Shown here: one piece after another, positions 12,330 through 22,981 of the stretch
Numbering within the stretch: the first letter of the stretch is position 1
Layout of the letters: each line of letters begins with the position of its first letter
Assembly: GCA_949752735.1 (NCBI GenBank)
Contig: OX457041.1
Coordinates: 30,586,400 to 30,650,399 of the forward strand
Origin: Lumbricus terrestris
Taxonomy: Eukaryota; Annelida; Clitellata; Crassiclitellata; Lumbricidae
Direction: 5' to 3'
Length of the DNA: 64,000 bases
Notes under the pieces: model-generated
Databases searched by the model: none
What the model saw: only the letters and a program-made list of their open reading frames with translations
What the model was told of the DNA's origin: nothing
Translations under genes and position numbers: made by a program

Positions 12330-12679
12330 TGCAAGGTTTCTAAGATTTGTTTGTGCAATTGTCAAAGTGTTCGGTTTTATGGCTTCGCCCATTTGATCCT
12401 CTGACCAGCCAACTCTAATAGTGTAAGGTGCGTGATTCATGGCAAGCACGGTAGCGCAAAATTATAGGCCTATTTAAGCCCGCACTACCGAGCATGCGAC
12501 TCACCCTCTGCCCTGGTTACTTGTGTGACTGCCCTGGCTATGCCCTGGCTACAAAAAGTGTCTGGCGCCGCCACTGTAGCCCCCCTGATGTCCTTCAATT
12601 AAGAAAAAGTGGCCCTCGTGTCCTTCAACTTAGAAAGTGGCCCGAAAGTCAAAAAAGGTTGGGAACCGCTGGATTAGGG

Positions 12680-13899
12680 CCTACAAAATTCACTTGCTTA
12701 AGGCGGCCTAGGCATGTATAAAATTATCATGTATTGCATTGTAGGCTAAGCACAGGCCCATGCGCGCCCACACATAGAGGCAAGAGGGGGCACTGATTTG
12801 CATTTTTCAACTTCTTATAATTGCTACAAACAAATTTAACTGTGACCATCGTGTTTTGCCCCTCCTGGAAAAATTTCTGCGGGTGCCCATGCATAGGCCT
12901 ACGTGAGCACAAGAGTCGTATCTGGTGATTCCTCTTCTTCTTAGGCCTCCATCTTTCTCGCCTTTAATCCATTGACATTTAGGTTATAGGGCATAATATA
13001 ATATAGACCTATGGATGAACTATACCTGCCATTATATGTTTACCCGCTTTGGATAGACGGTAGGCCTATATCCTATACCTTGACTTCAAATTAAAGTCTC
13101 TCAGAAAGTTTTCTTCTGTAGGCTATAGTCCTTAGTAAGGCCTATATGCATAATTTGATTCTCATAATCCCATTCATGGCGACTAAATGATGAAGAAATC
13201 TGAAGATAGCGAACGAAATACGTAGGCCTAGTATAGCTATAGATATGCCTATAGGCTAGCATACAGAAGGTCTACAAGTAAACAGAAATGCTCTAGTGGC
13301 GCATATCTAGCGAATGAATTAGAAACTTGGGTGCGCTTAAATGGAAACCCAAAGAAAAAAGATAATGGGAGGAACTTATCCTGATCCGTGCACCTGGAGA
13401 GGTGTTCCGGAGTTTCTTTCTTCGCCAGATGTCTGGCAAATATTCAGCATTCTTCAACAATCCTATTTTTAGCTAATAATAATTAGAGTAATGTTCGACT
13501 GCGTACTAGGTCCTAAAACTGAACGCCTACCCGAAGTTAAATGACCAGTGGTGGTATACTTTTAAGCTTTTCTAACAGGCGATAGAATTAGGGAAGGTAT
13601 GCAACCATTGGGGCTGTGTCTAACACTTGCGACGCAAAAAGACTTTAAAATTTCAAAAGAAAAAAGACTTTAAAAACATTAAAAAAACAAAAAACAAAAA
13701 AAACTAACTAAAAAAACTAAAAAATAACAAAAGCAAAAAATCGAGAATGTCCACAGTGTTCCAGTTCCAATGGCGAAATTTGACCTTCCTATTTTAGCAG
13801 GCAGCGTCATGAGATCGTAGTCTACAGTTAGACTGATTATATCATAGCCACATCAGCTACTCAATTCAAACTCGATCAGTCTCCATATATGCTTCTCAC
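12680..13899. other. Intergenic, no gene recognised
   Basis: Rich in AGGCCTA motifs (for example near 12897, 13069, 13137, 13225). An A-rich tract lies at 13640-13740. No coding or clear element boundary is visible. Confidence 0.35.
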
Positions 13900-14516
13900 C
13901 AGTGATTCCGTTAACGTGCGTCCGTGCGTCCCGGACGCACAAATTTTGACGCCGGACGCACAAAAATAAAAACGGTGCGTCCATGGACGCACTGAAGTTG
14001 TGGATGGACGCACAAATAAATTAACGATGCGTCCATGGGACACCAATAAGAAATACCGTGGGGTACGTATAATGTGTATAACTAGGCCTATCTCAGTTTA
14101 TGCATTGCGTATTAATTGACTGGTTAGTGGTGAATAATTTATGCAATGACCTTTTTTTATGAATATTTCATTTCTTTGTAAGGAAGTGACGTACATAGTC
14201 TACATCACAATGCAAGAAATAGAATCATGGCCTACGTCATGCAAGCCTAGGTCTAACTCTAAACCATCGACATATGTCAGCAATATTATAGCGTTCTATC
14301 GTTCCCATGAGCTGGCTTAAAAAGTAATGACCGTCGTCGGATAGATCCTAAAATCAAGAAAAGTAAAAGAAGTAGCCTACAATAATGCTAAAATATTTTT
14401 CTTGAAAAGTATAAAATTTATTATCGTCGGGAAAATTGGCACTATATAGTTATAGGTTATATATACTTTTAGTGTCCTAAAATTTCCGTTTATTTTTTAA
14501 AATGATGTTCTTGATC

Positions 14517-14765
14517 AGTAGCGGCGCTAGCGGGCTAAGCCCCACCCCACCAAAAAAGCCATCCTTTTTTCCCATGTAAAAATTTAAAAAATTGACGGTT
14601 AACCTCCTTTAGCCCCCCAAAATAACCGTAAAGGTACGCACGAGGTTTGGCAGACAGCTTTGGCGGTCAGTATTTCTTGAGATTTTTGCGTACGCATGTA
14701 GCTGTTCGCAAAATCTACGAGTTGCAAAAAGAATGAGCGGGTCAAAAATACGAATTTTTGCGTAG
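14517..14765. mobile_element. Fragment of CAGTGGCGGCGC-type MITE
   Basis: Begins CAGTAGCGGCGCTAG and, in reverse orientation, shares the AGCCCCCCAAAATAACCGTAA and GTTTGGCAGAC blocks with the 9832 MITE. Its far end is not recognisable. Confidence 0.6.
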
Positions 14766-14773
14766 GCCACGTA

Positions 14774-14917
14774 CATAGGCGCAACCACCCTATGGGACCC
14801 ACGGGACGCGCCCCCCAACTTATGAGTGGTCCCCAACTTTATTATTATGGTCCCCCAACATTTAGGACGTGATTCATTATGGTCCCCCCCAACTTTTAGG
14901 ACGTGATTGCGCCTATG
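14774..14917. mobile_element. hAT-type MITE, 144 bp
   Basis: Ends CATAGGCGCAA / TTGCGCCTATG, a perfect 11-bp inverted repeat; perfect 8-bp duplication GCCACGTA at 14766-14773 and 14918-14925. It contains repeats of GGTCCCCCAAC..TTAGGACGTGATT and lies within the 13900 element. Confidence 0.88.
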
Positions 14918-15476
14918 GCCACGTAATAATAGGCCTAATGGTTGGGCCCTTTGTCGCCTGTAATAAGAAGTTCGGAATTTTTTACATTTGTCCTACTTTG
15001 GCCCGATTGGACTCCAAAAATGGATGGATGTGGAGTCCATGACTCTCATCCATTTGGTGTGGACTCCAACTTTTTGGATGTGATGCGTCCATGACTCCAA
15101 GAATTCAGGCCTTAACGGAATCACTGCTTCTCACATTGTATGCTAGACATCATGATCCTACATCGTGCTAGACATATACCGTAGGCTAGACCAAAATAAT
15201 AGGCCCATAATTATGGGCGCAACACTTCCGTAGCGCATTTAGGCGGAGGGGTGCAATTCATAAGGAAATCTACTAAGAGGCGAACTATTCCCTCCCTGGG
15301 GCTTTATTTCAAAATATCCCCGAGGCCTTATTTTCAAAATAGGCCTATAGCCATATTCTCCGGAGGAGAATTTATTCAGAAACAGACCCGCCAGGTGAGA
15401 ATTAATCTGTTTCGAAATGTAGTTTGCGGGGGACTCGATCTAGCTCTCACCGGCCTGCATGGCTGCCCAAGAGCAG

Positions 15477-15605
15477 AGGCGGATCCAGGGGTCAATCCGG
15501 CCATGCCCCCCCCCCATTTAGAAGATTCTTTCTTTCACACCAGTCATTTTGGCGTGGAAAGTGGACGTGGCCCCCATCAGTTCGGCAGACCTTTAAAAAA
15601 GTATA
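15477..15605. mobile_element. End fragment of CAGGGGCGGATCCAGG family
   Basis: Starts CAGAGGCGGATCCAGGGG and continues CCGGCCATG..CCATTTAGAA..GAAAGTGGACGTGG, the same order as at 24548. No matching right end was found. Confidence 0.65.
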
Positions 15606-16036
15606 GTCTATGATGACTAAAAAAGGTCATCAACTTTTTTGACGGGAAAAATGGCATGGTTTTTCTGGGACATGGTTTTTGCGCGGTAGGCCTAATTATG
15701 CTAGTATTTTACAAATCCGGCACCCTGCTTGAAATTGCCAAAGTAAACGAAACAGACATTTGACCCTCTGGCGAATACTTTGGTTAAAACTATTTAGTCG
15801 GCCTAGGTCAGTTTAAAATTGAATCGCCACGTAACAAATACTGAAATCCTCCTCAAATGGTTGGAATAATTTAGTTTTTACTTAAAAGAGATCGTGGTAT
15901 AGTGTTATTTAAACGGCAGAACTTAATAAAAAAAAGGTTTTTACCAATGGCTTCACTGTGTATATGATGTGTAAGACACCCTTCTTTCCATTTGCGGAGC
16001 GGCGTATGTTAAAAGGAACGAGCAGAGATCAGTCTG

Positions 16037-16133
16037 TGGAGGTCCGGTGCCATTGGGTTCTTGATAACTTCGTGTTGAACTTGCAATAGATTTGTCCTTC
16101 CTAATGGTGAACTTTGACCTCTCATTTTGTGAA
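16037..16133. repeat. Short inverted-repeat element, copy 1 of 3
   Basis: Left end GAGGTCCGGTGCCATTGGG; right end CCTAATGGTGAACTTTGACC, an imperfect inverted match. The same about 100-bp unit occurs at 26586-26692 and, more decayed, 42424-42535. Origin unknown; a small hairpin MITE is likely. Confidence 0.6.
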
Positions 16134-16299
16134 CTCAAGTTACTTGACTGTAAACGAGTTGTTTTACGCTACGCTGTGTGTTTATGGAGGAAGATGGAGA
16201 GGATTAGTTGGACTGAACATGTATCAAACGAGGAGGTGTACAGCGAGTAGACAAGGAAAGAGCAATATTGAATACAATAAAGATGAGACAAAAGAAATG

Positions 16300-16476
16300 G
16301 ATAGTAAGTAAGTAAGTATAGTAAGAATATTCTTTATTATACCACCAGCAAACGCACAGTAGCTTACAGAGGAAATAAATTATAGAAAACATTTAAGCAA
16401 AGTTATATAACATTCGCATAATAAAACTGTTTCTGGCAAAAGAATCAACTCTAGCCTACTCTAGGAAGGGCTAGAT
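16300..16476 (-). mobile_element. LINE 3' end, left of a 6.5-kb insertion
   Basis: Minus-strand 3' end of the LINE that resumes at 22982. The LINE ends in a TTAC-type tail (seen here as GTAAGTAAGTAAG). Reading on the minus strand across the insertion gives ..RPRPHN then ARNSFIMRMLYN-like residues, which match RPRSHN..TRKGFIIRMIYK of the LINE copy at 41449-41914. Confidence 0.8.
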
Positions 16477-16609
16477 CAGTGGCGTAGCTACCATGTGTGC
16501 AAAGCACACGGGCCCACGACCTCCAGGGGCCCACAGAGATGGTTAAATTGTTAATCTATCCTAATTAGTAATTCAAATTATTTTGTGACAGATGTAGTTT
16601 TTGTGAACA

Positions 16610-16710
16610 CACTTGCATTACTTCTGTTTTATGGAATAAACTTCCGATAATCATTCATAAGGCTACTACCTTCACTCACTTCAAACACCTCTTAAGTGTG
16701 CATACATTAC
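16610..16710 (+). mobile_element. LINE ORF2 C-terminal scrap
   Basis: The plus strand reads VLWNKLPIIIHKATTFTHFKHLL, matching the WN.LP....A.....FK..L block that closes ORF2 of L2/CR1-like LINEs (compare TTWNGLPVELR at 38430). A stop soon follows. Confidence 0.65.
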
Positions 16711-18038
16711 GTAACGTTTTCTGCTAATGGCATGAGGGGTTACTCATGCTTATGCTGATTTTTTGATTGTTTGTCTATCTTTTGTTTGTGTTCTTTCTCT
16801 GAAATTTTCCTGTGGTGTTTACTACATTAGTTTTTGATATTTTTTCTTTTAGTTAAGTAACATCTTTGCATTCCAATTCTCCCTACAGCTTTTACTTTTA
16901 TACCTCACTTTGTTAATTAGGCTCCTACTTAGCGGGATTTGTCCCTTTTGGTGTGCCTATTTGTTCCCTCACTCTTATTCTACTTATTCACTATGAGTAT
17001 TTGCTTATTGCAGATTATGTTTATACTTTGTTAAGTATTCATGTACAATTGAATTGTTGGATCAAGAAAAACATGCCTATGTCTATGTCTAGATGTTAAG
17101 TTACTGATGCCTGTCAACCGCCGTGCTTTAATACTGCTGTTCGCAGGCAAAAAAGCTATAGGCTACTGTATGCCTCTTAACATGGGTTTTTGTTTCGAGT
17201 CATGACGGTCAAATTGCAAGATGACGTTAATGTTTGTGAACAATAATAAAGAAAAGGTCTAATACAGTTTTGAGCTGAGAACATGAAACGAATCATACCG
17301 CAAAGGATTGATTTTCCTTCCGCTGATTTGCTTAATAATGCAAAAGGAAAGGGCATGCGTATTAAGGTGGAGTGAATACAATGGTGAAAAATTTTATGTC
17401 ATAAATTAAAAATGCCTGGGTGTGCAAAAGTTGCATTTTGATATGGTTAGTTGTTTTGCAAAATATGTTGAACTTATTCCTATTCTAAGTGGTGCCCCAA
17501 CGATGAAGAAAATCGAACAATTTTGACAAAATTTGCAATTTTTCGTTAAAATGTGCTTTTAGCCATGGGCAACTTAGAACAACAAACCATTGTTGCAATG
17601 CTGCATAATGATGACAGAATTAACTATCATATTCCGTATTCTAAAATACACTTTCATTTAAGAGGTTTCTCTTAAGTCAAAATTATGCAAAACTCTGATT
17701 TAGTTTATGTACATTTTACACAATTTGCTACAATCTTGTCTGCAACATGTTTCATGAGAGGTGGCTCATATCGATCTATTATTTGCCATTCGACTTGGTC
17801 AATATAGGCTATATCTTCAGGATGAAAGTCGAGTAAGAGTAGCTTAGTCCTAGGCCTACTCGAAATAATTTCATGATATTTGATAATGATGCTTTTTCAA
17901 CTCTTGCAGCAAGAATTTGTCTGCATTCTAGCTCACGGATATGAGATCTTTCGTTGAACAAACATTGCAAGTAGTATATTTTCTGCATGGCGAAATATCC
18001 ATTTCCTTTAATAACTTCAACTACAATGTCTCGTAAAT

Positions 18039-19857
18039 CAGGGGCGGATCCAGGAATTTTCGAAGGGGGGGGCCAAAAAATTTTTGGGCTGGGGTCGGAA
18101 AATTTCTCGTTGATCTTTCGCTGAAAAATCTGATGAACTTTTTTAGTCGTTTTTGGCCGAAACCAGAGTTTAATTTAGCCCCCCACCTCTAAGGGGATTG
18201 AGGTTTCCGGAGGGGTAGATAATTGACCGTCTGGAAGGCAATCATGAGGCGTGCAGCGCCGAGAGTGGTAGGGGAGGGGCGTGGGGAGGGGATATGCCCC
18301 TCCCCACCAGAAACTTTTTGAATTTTCACATTGCAATGGTAGCATTTTAAGCTGTTATCTTAACAAAATAGCTGTACTTTTCAGTGCTTATAAGAGTGCC
18401 ATAAGGTCTCAATAAATATAGACTTTACTTAAAAACTTTTTTCCCGAAAATTAGATGTTCTTTTTTAAGTAATCCGCCGGAAATCTTCAAAACGGGTGTT
18501 CAATTTTCCTTCCCAAAAAACTGATGACTTGTTGTAGTCATCCGTGCGAAATCTTTAAAAAGGTGTTTAATTTTTCGTCTAAAAATAGGTGATGACTTTT
18601 TATTCTTCCGTGCGAAATTTTCAAAAAAGGTGTTTAATTTCGCATCCCAAAAAACTGATGACTTTTGTAGTCATCCGTGCGAAATCTTAAAAAAGGTGTT
18701 TAATTTTTCGTCTAAAAAGAGCGATGACTTTTTAGTCTTCCATGCGAAATTTTCAGAAAAGGTGTTTAATTTCGCATCCCAAAAAACTGATGACTTTTAG
18801 TAGTCATCCGTGCGAAATCTTAAAAAAGGTGTTTAATTTTTCGTCTAAAAAGAGCGATGACTTTTTAGTCTTCCATGCGAAATTTTCAAAAAAGGTGTTT
18901 AATTTCGCATCCCAAAAAAATGATGACTTTTAGTAGTCATCCGTGCGAAATCTTAAAAAAGGTGTTTAATTTTTCGTCTAAAAGGTATGACTTATTAGTC
19001 TTCCGTGCGAAATTTTCAAAAAAAGGGTTCAATTTAGCATCCCAAAAAACTGATGACTTTTTGTAGTCATCCGTGCGAAATCTTAAAAAAAGGTGTTTAA
19101 TTTTTCGTCTAAAAAGAGCAATGACATTTTATTCTTCCGTGCGAAATTTTAAAAAAAGGTGTTCAATTTCGCTTCCCAAAAACTTATGAATTTTTAGTGA
19201 ACCGTCCGAAATCTTCAAAAAGGTGTTCAATTTTTCTTCTAAAAAACTGATGACTTTTTAAGACTAGAATAAATAAAATACTTCCCACTACTGAATGAAA
19301 TATAGTAAGGTATAAATATAAACAAGGAGTAAACATGCGTTATCATTCACCGCATTTTCTTGCACATATAGACTAAACTCAAAACTTAACATGTTTCGCC
19401 CTGAAATTTTTTGGCATCTGTAAAAAATAAACTACATCCCAAACACTGTTGTCAGTGTTAACTTGATTTGTATTTAATAGTTTGTTGTACTTAGTTATAA
19501 TTGTGTTTATTGGTGTTAATGTTTTTAAAATTTACTACGAATATATACACGAATAACATACATTGCATGCCATAAATCATAGTTGGATACTGTTCAAAGA
19601 TTGTCTCATTTCGATGCTTTAAATATATAAAGACAATGCAATTGCGTGAGAGACTTAGATTAGATTTTAATTACATTTATACATTATTTTTATTATAGAT
19701 TTTAATTACATTTATAGGCCTACATTAATTCTCCTGTGCATGACTGACACCCTGATTTTTTTTTTCGGCCACCATGGATGGGGGGGGGCCACGTCCCATG
19801 GTGATTTGAAATGGGGGGGGCCATGGCCGGATTGGCCCCCCCCTGGATCCGCCCCTG
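18039..19857. mobile_element. Satellite-bearing hAT-type element, 1.8 kb
   Basis: Perfect 16-bp inverted ends CAGGGGCGGATCCAGG; perfect 8-bp duplication TCGTAAAT at 18031-18038 and 19858-19865. About 40 percent of it is a tandem array (18500-19255). It interrupts the transposase-like pseudogene of the 17363 element, so it is the youngest layer here. No transposase of its own. Confidence 0.93.
18500..19255 (+). repeat. Tandem array, about 133-bp dimeric unit
   Basis: Each unit has two related halves. One carries CTGATGACTTTTAGTAGTC and ATCCGTGCGAAATCTT, the other GCGATGACTTTTTAGTCTTC and ATGCGAAATTTTC; both end in AAAGGTGTTTAATTT. About five to six dimers. The GATGAC..GTCATC half-units can form hairpins. 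Open frames reading CEILKKVFNF are repeat artefacts. Confidence 0.9.
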
Positions 19858-21419
19858 TCGTAAATTATGTTGCAGTATCTGGATTATTTTATCATCCTCC
19901 GCAGGTGCTTGGAAGCCAGACTGATGTATAGACTCTCACACTAACAGATTATCACTTAGACTTTCCGTTCCTATAGTCTCAAAATTCTATTTGGGATTTG
20001 CTGTTATCAACCACCTTCAGTGGCTAACAGGAGCTGGCTTTTGAAAGTAGAGATCTATGTCTGGTGAACAAATGCCACATGATGCAGCTTTGCATAATTT
20101 AGTAATTGTATTGTTCAAATGTTGCTGATCGGTACTTAATTTGATTCCTTCCATATTTGGGCAGTTCTCTAACTCAATTGCGTTGCAATGCTTCAGATAA
20201 TGAATCACAGTGTCCTAGAGAATTGACTATGTTTACTGAAAATAATGTTGGATCTTGTGTTCCACCAGTTAGCCTTTGAATTAGATGCCGCAGAGTCTAT
20301 TCATTGGCATTCAACAGTCAATTAAACCAATGTAGTGGTCTACCAAGTTGTATTTCCAAAAGACTCATGATCCCACCAACTGCACCAGTATTGCCATTAG
20401 TTCAGACGCAACCAATGGCAACTAAATCTTCAGTTGCTATTTTATTATCTAACAAACGCTTGGTGATATTTGTATGAATATTTTTAGATGATCTACTCTC
20501 AGTCCTGAGTAGCATGACCCAGATATTGTAAAATGGTTTCAAGCACAAGTGGTATGTGATCTTCAGGAATGATTTTAAAACACGATTTATTGCCATTTTT
20601 CATTTGCACTCTGGTCCTATCTTTATGCACATCGAGGTACAATCCAGATAGTTGTTTTACGGAATTACACTGTGGACGTTTTTGAACTTTTAACCATTCT
20701 CTTCGAACTTTACTAATATAGGCCTGTCCTATAGATCGCCATAGATTAATTATTTCAATCACAAACATTTTAATTGAAGTTATAGATTAAAACGCTCGAG
20801 AAAGTAGGCACATTTTTACACTTAAGCATTTTAGAGTGCTCGAAAATAGCAATATAAATTATTTAAGCATTAGACAAATTTCGGCAAAAATAATGTATGG
20901 TGTAGATTTTTATGACCAGTCTGTAATCACCTAAATATGGCAATAAAAAGAGTTTAGGCAGGGATTCTCTTTAAAAGCGTTATTCTATGTTAAATACTTG
21001 CTTTGCAATATGGTTAAGAGGTTGACAAACATTACTAGGAAAAACAAGAAATTTCGATTTTTTTCAAATAATAGCAAATTTATTATATCGTTGGGGCACC
21101 ACTTAAAGAAGGAATAAAATTTAAAAAAAATTCATATGAACTTCTTAGATCATAATGCAACTTTCCCGCACCCAGGCATTTTGAAATTCAAGAAAAAAAT
21201 TTCACTCCACCTTAATGCGTATGCTATCTAGGATGGGTGCAATAATAATAAATTATTGTATGCCCGTCTGTCTGTCACATTCGTGTATTATAATTAAACT
21301 AGCTGGGGTACCCGGCGTTGCCCGGGAAATTTAGGATTCGATCCGCTACGGCCACAACCCCACCCTACCACACTCCGACCTCTACCGGTACGCGACCCGA
21401 TAAATTTGGGTTTGACGAA

Positions 21420-21830
21420 AATTTCCACATCCACCCACCCCTCCACCCCCAAGGCCCCAACCCCTCCCACCCCATCCCACACCACCCCATCCACCCCACC
21501 CCTCCACCCCACCCCCATCCCACCTCACCTCACCCCACCCACCCCTCCACCCCCATCCCACCTCATCCCACCCCATCCACCCCACCCCTCCACCCCACCC
21601 CTCCCACTCCATCCCTCCTCCATCCCAAACCTCCAGCCTCCTCCCCCACCCACCCCCACCCAAACCTCCACCCCTCGACTCCCAGGCCATCCCACCCCAC
21701 CCCTCATCCCCATCCCACCCCTCAACCTCCACCCCACCCCTCGAAGCCCACCCCGCCAACCCTCAACTCCATCCCCACCCTCCACCCCCCTACCATCCCA
21801 CCCTCCCTCACCCCCGCCTCTTCCGGTAAG
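21420..21830 (+). repeat. CCACCCC-rich low-complexity block
   Basis: About 400 bp made almost wholly of CCACCCC/CCATCCC words on the plus strand, flanked on the left by CTACCGGTACGCGACCCG and on the right by CTTCCGGTAAGCGACCCG, a direct repeat of the host sequence. The Pro/His/Thr and Gly/Trp open frames across it are artefacts. Confidence 0.9.
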
Positions 21831-22094
21831 CGACCCGTGAAATCCGTATTTGCAAAAGAGCTAACGTTAGACACCTTTAAAGCGGTGAAAATGACTGCTT
21901 TTATACGTTGCAAGTGATTGAAAATTTATAGGAAAGATTAGTGTTTTTGACCCCCGCACCCTGGCCCCCCTGGTGGTAGAGATTTGCCTACCACTGATCC
22001 GGGGGGTTCTGATGGACCTCTATCTAGGAAAAAAATTCAAACCAGTAGCTGCGGTTTTTTGAAAATGTTGGGGGGTTTCGCCCCCACACTTGTG

Positions 22095-22315
22095 TGGGGC
22101 GCGGTGGTGTAGTGGTGGCGTCGTTGCCTTGAAGCCGGAAGGTTCGAGGTTCGAATCCACCTCGCCGCGTAAGGACCTTGAGCAAGTCCTTCACTCACAA
22201 TTGCTCAGCGCTTCGGCGTGAAACTCCGATGCAGTGTCTGCTCTGCATTCGGGAGCGCCTCTGAGTAGAAGAGAGCTTGAAGGGGCGCTATAACAAGTGC
22301 ACATACAAACAAACA
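22095..22315 (+). mobile_element. SINE, copy 3 (most complete)
   Basis: Head GGGGCGCGGTGGTGTAGTGG (A box), B box GAGGTTCGAATCCACC, body GAGCAAGTCCTTCACTCACA, central CAGCGCTTCGGCGTGAAACT and tail GGGAGCGCCTCTGAGTAGA..GCTTGAAGGGGCGCTAT, then ACATACAAACAAACA. The tail matches the end of the LINE ORF at 38535-38580. Confidence 0.92.
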
Positions 22316-22981
22316 CTGGCCCCCATAGTGGTAGGGAATCGCCAACCCCTCGCCTTTGCGTCTAGTGCCGAGACCTACACATTAGTGAAGGTTTGGAACT
22401 TTGGAGTGAAAAGCTCAAAAACTGTGAGCGTGCATTCTGGACAAATATACAAACATACATACATAGCCAAGTCCTTTCTTATAGATATAGATGTTGCGCC
22501 ACAGAAGCCACATACTTGCCACAGGCATGATCGAGTATTCCGGTCATTGCTGGATATGGTAACGGTAGAGACCTGACATTTCCATCAACCAGAGTGAGAA
22601 TTGCCGTGGGTTTAAGATGGTTCAACACTCGCTAGTCTTTCTTAGGCTCATGTGCAGAAAGAAAACTATATGATGCCATGACATCCTTGTAGTCGGAAAT
22701 GTGTTAGTTTTTAAATGCGACTGTGCGACTGAGAAAGTCTCTTCAGTTATTAGACCTACACTTAAATTTTTCTGTCACATTCGTGCAGCTGCAGCAGCAT
22801 TCATGTTTATTCTGTGAGTGAGTTGTATTGCATGTACTAGGTCTAATTAGCAAGTGTCATTGATTAGGTTTGGTGATCTTGATTGCAAGTAGTCAAGCAT
22901 AGGCTACCGGCCTTGCAAGGCCAAACAGGGCCCATGAACGACCCCTGCACACGGGCCCATGAAAAGCTAGCTACGCCACTG

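Larger units (their letters stand above)
10563..12576. mobile_element. hAT-type element nested in the 10304 element
   Basis: Inverted ends CAGTGGCGGCGC / GCGCCGCCACTG are perfect over 12 bp; perfect 8-bp duplication TAGCCCCC at 10555-10562 and 12577-12584. It carries a minisatellite near its left end and a mariner relic (11156-12329) in its middle. Confidence 0.88.
10304..12671. mobile_element. hAT-type element, 2.37 kb, outer shell
   Basis: Ends CAGTGGTTCCCAAC and GTTGGGAACCGCTG; perfect 8-bp duplication GATTAGGG at 10296-10303 and 12672-12679. Only about 350 bp is its own sequence; the rest is the nested element 10563-12576. Internal ends carry 'GTGGCCC' repeats. No transposase seen. Confidence 0.9.
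13900..15126. mobile_element. hAT-type element, 1.23 kb, GGACGCAC-rich
   Basis: Ends CAGTGATTCCGTTAACG and the reverse complement of CCTTAACGGAATCACTG (16 of 17); perfect 8-bp duplication CTTCTCAC at 13892-13899 and 15127-15134. Its left arm repeats GGACGCAC/GTGCGTCC words. At least one further element sits inside it (14774), plus a fragment at 14517. Confidence 0.9.
17690..20768 (-). pseudogene. Transposase-like pseudogene of an uncharacterised animal family
   Basis: Read leftwards on the minus strand, pieces in several frames give: SGLYLDVHKDRTRVQ and HIPLVLE (20500-20770); AIGCV.TNGNTGAVGGIMSL then QLGRPLHWF..LLNANE..LRHLIQ.L (20280-20420); ICSPDIDLYFQKPAPVSH.RWL (19990-20080); then beyond the nested element DIVVEVIKGNGYFA, NERSHIRELE, LAARVE, FHPEDIAYIDQVEW and YEPPLMKHVAD (17750-18030). 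I recall this order (HWF..LLHANELPLRHL, ..PVSHSRWL, ERSHIRELG, DYID.I.W, EPPLT) from many 'uncharacterised' cnidarian and arthropod proteins; that is memory, not a search. Stops, frameshifts and a 1.8-kb insertion make it dead. Its catalytic residues cannot be assigned. Confidence 0.75.
17363..21214 (-). mobile_element. 3.85-kb TIR transposon with 8-bp duplication
   Basis: Terminal inverted repeat TAAGGTGGAGTGAA at both ends, extended further in by AATGCCTGGGTG..AAAGTTGCAT and GTGGTGCCCCAACGAT blocks; perfect 8-bp duplication ATGCGTAT at 17355-17362 and 21215-21222. It encodes a broken transposase-like gene on the minus strand and is itself interrupted by the 18039-19857 element. Duplication size fits hAT-like elements, but the ends are not the usual CA(G/A)NG. 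Confidence 0.9.
21298..22500 (+). repeat. Dispersed repeat beginning ACTAGCTGG..CCGGCGTTG
   Basis: Begins ACTAGCTGGGGTACCCGGCG and ends around ACTGTGAGCGTGCATTCTGG..TTTCTTATAGATATAGAT. The same start and end occur at 41110-42095 with different interiors. Here the interior has a CCACCCC block (21420-21830) and a SINE (22095). The class is unknown to me. Confidence 0.65.
16477..22981. mobile_element. Large hAT-type composite insertion, 6.5 kb
   Basis: Inverted ends CAGTGGCGTAGCTA (perfect 14 bp) with GGGCCC just inside each end; perfect 8-bp duplication GGCTAGAT at 16469-16476 and 22982-22989. It splits a LINE whose protein reading is restored when it is removed. Inside are a LINE scrap, the 17363-21214 transposon, a CCACCCC-rich block and a SINE. 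I saw no hAT transposase frame belonging to it. Confidence 0.92.

Noticed and set aside
18742..19066. Repeated CEILKKVFNF open frames
   Set aside because: They arise from the tandem array within the 18039 element.
21318..21917. 199-aa Pro/His-rich frame (and Gly/Trp-rich frames on the other strand)
   Set aside because: Translation of the CCACCCC low-complexity block; open in several frames at once, so not evidence of coding.
22095..22170. Possible tRNA gene at the SINE head
   Set aside because: A and B boxes are present, but the arms do not close a cloverleaf and the segment continues into a SINE body and LINE-like tail.
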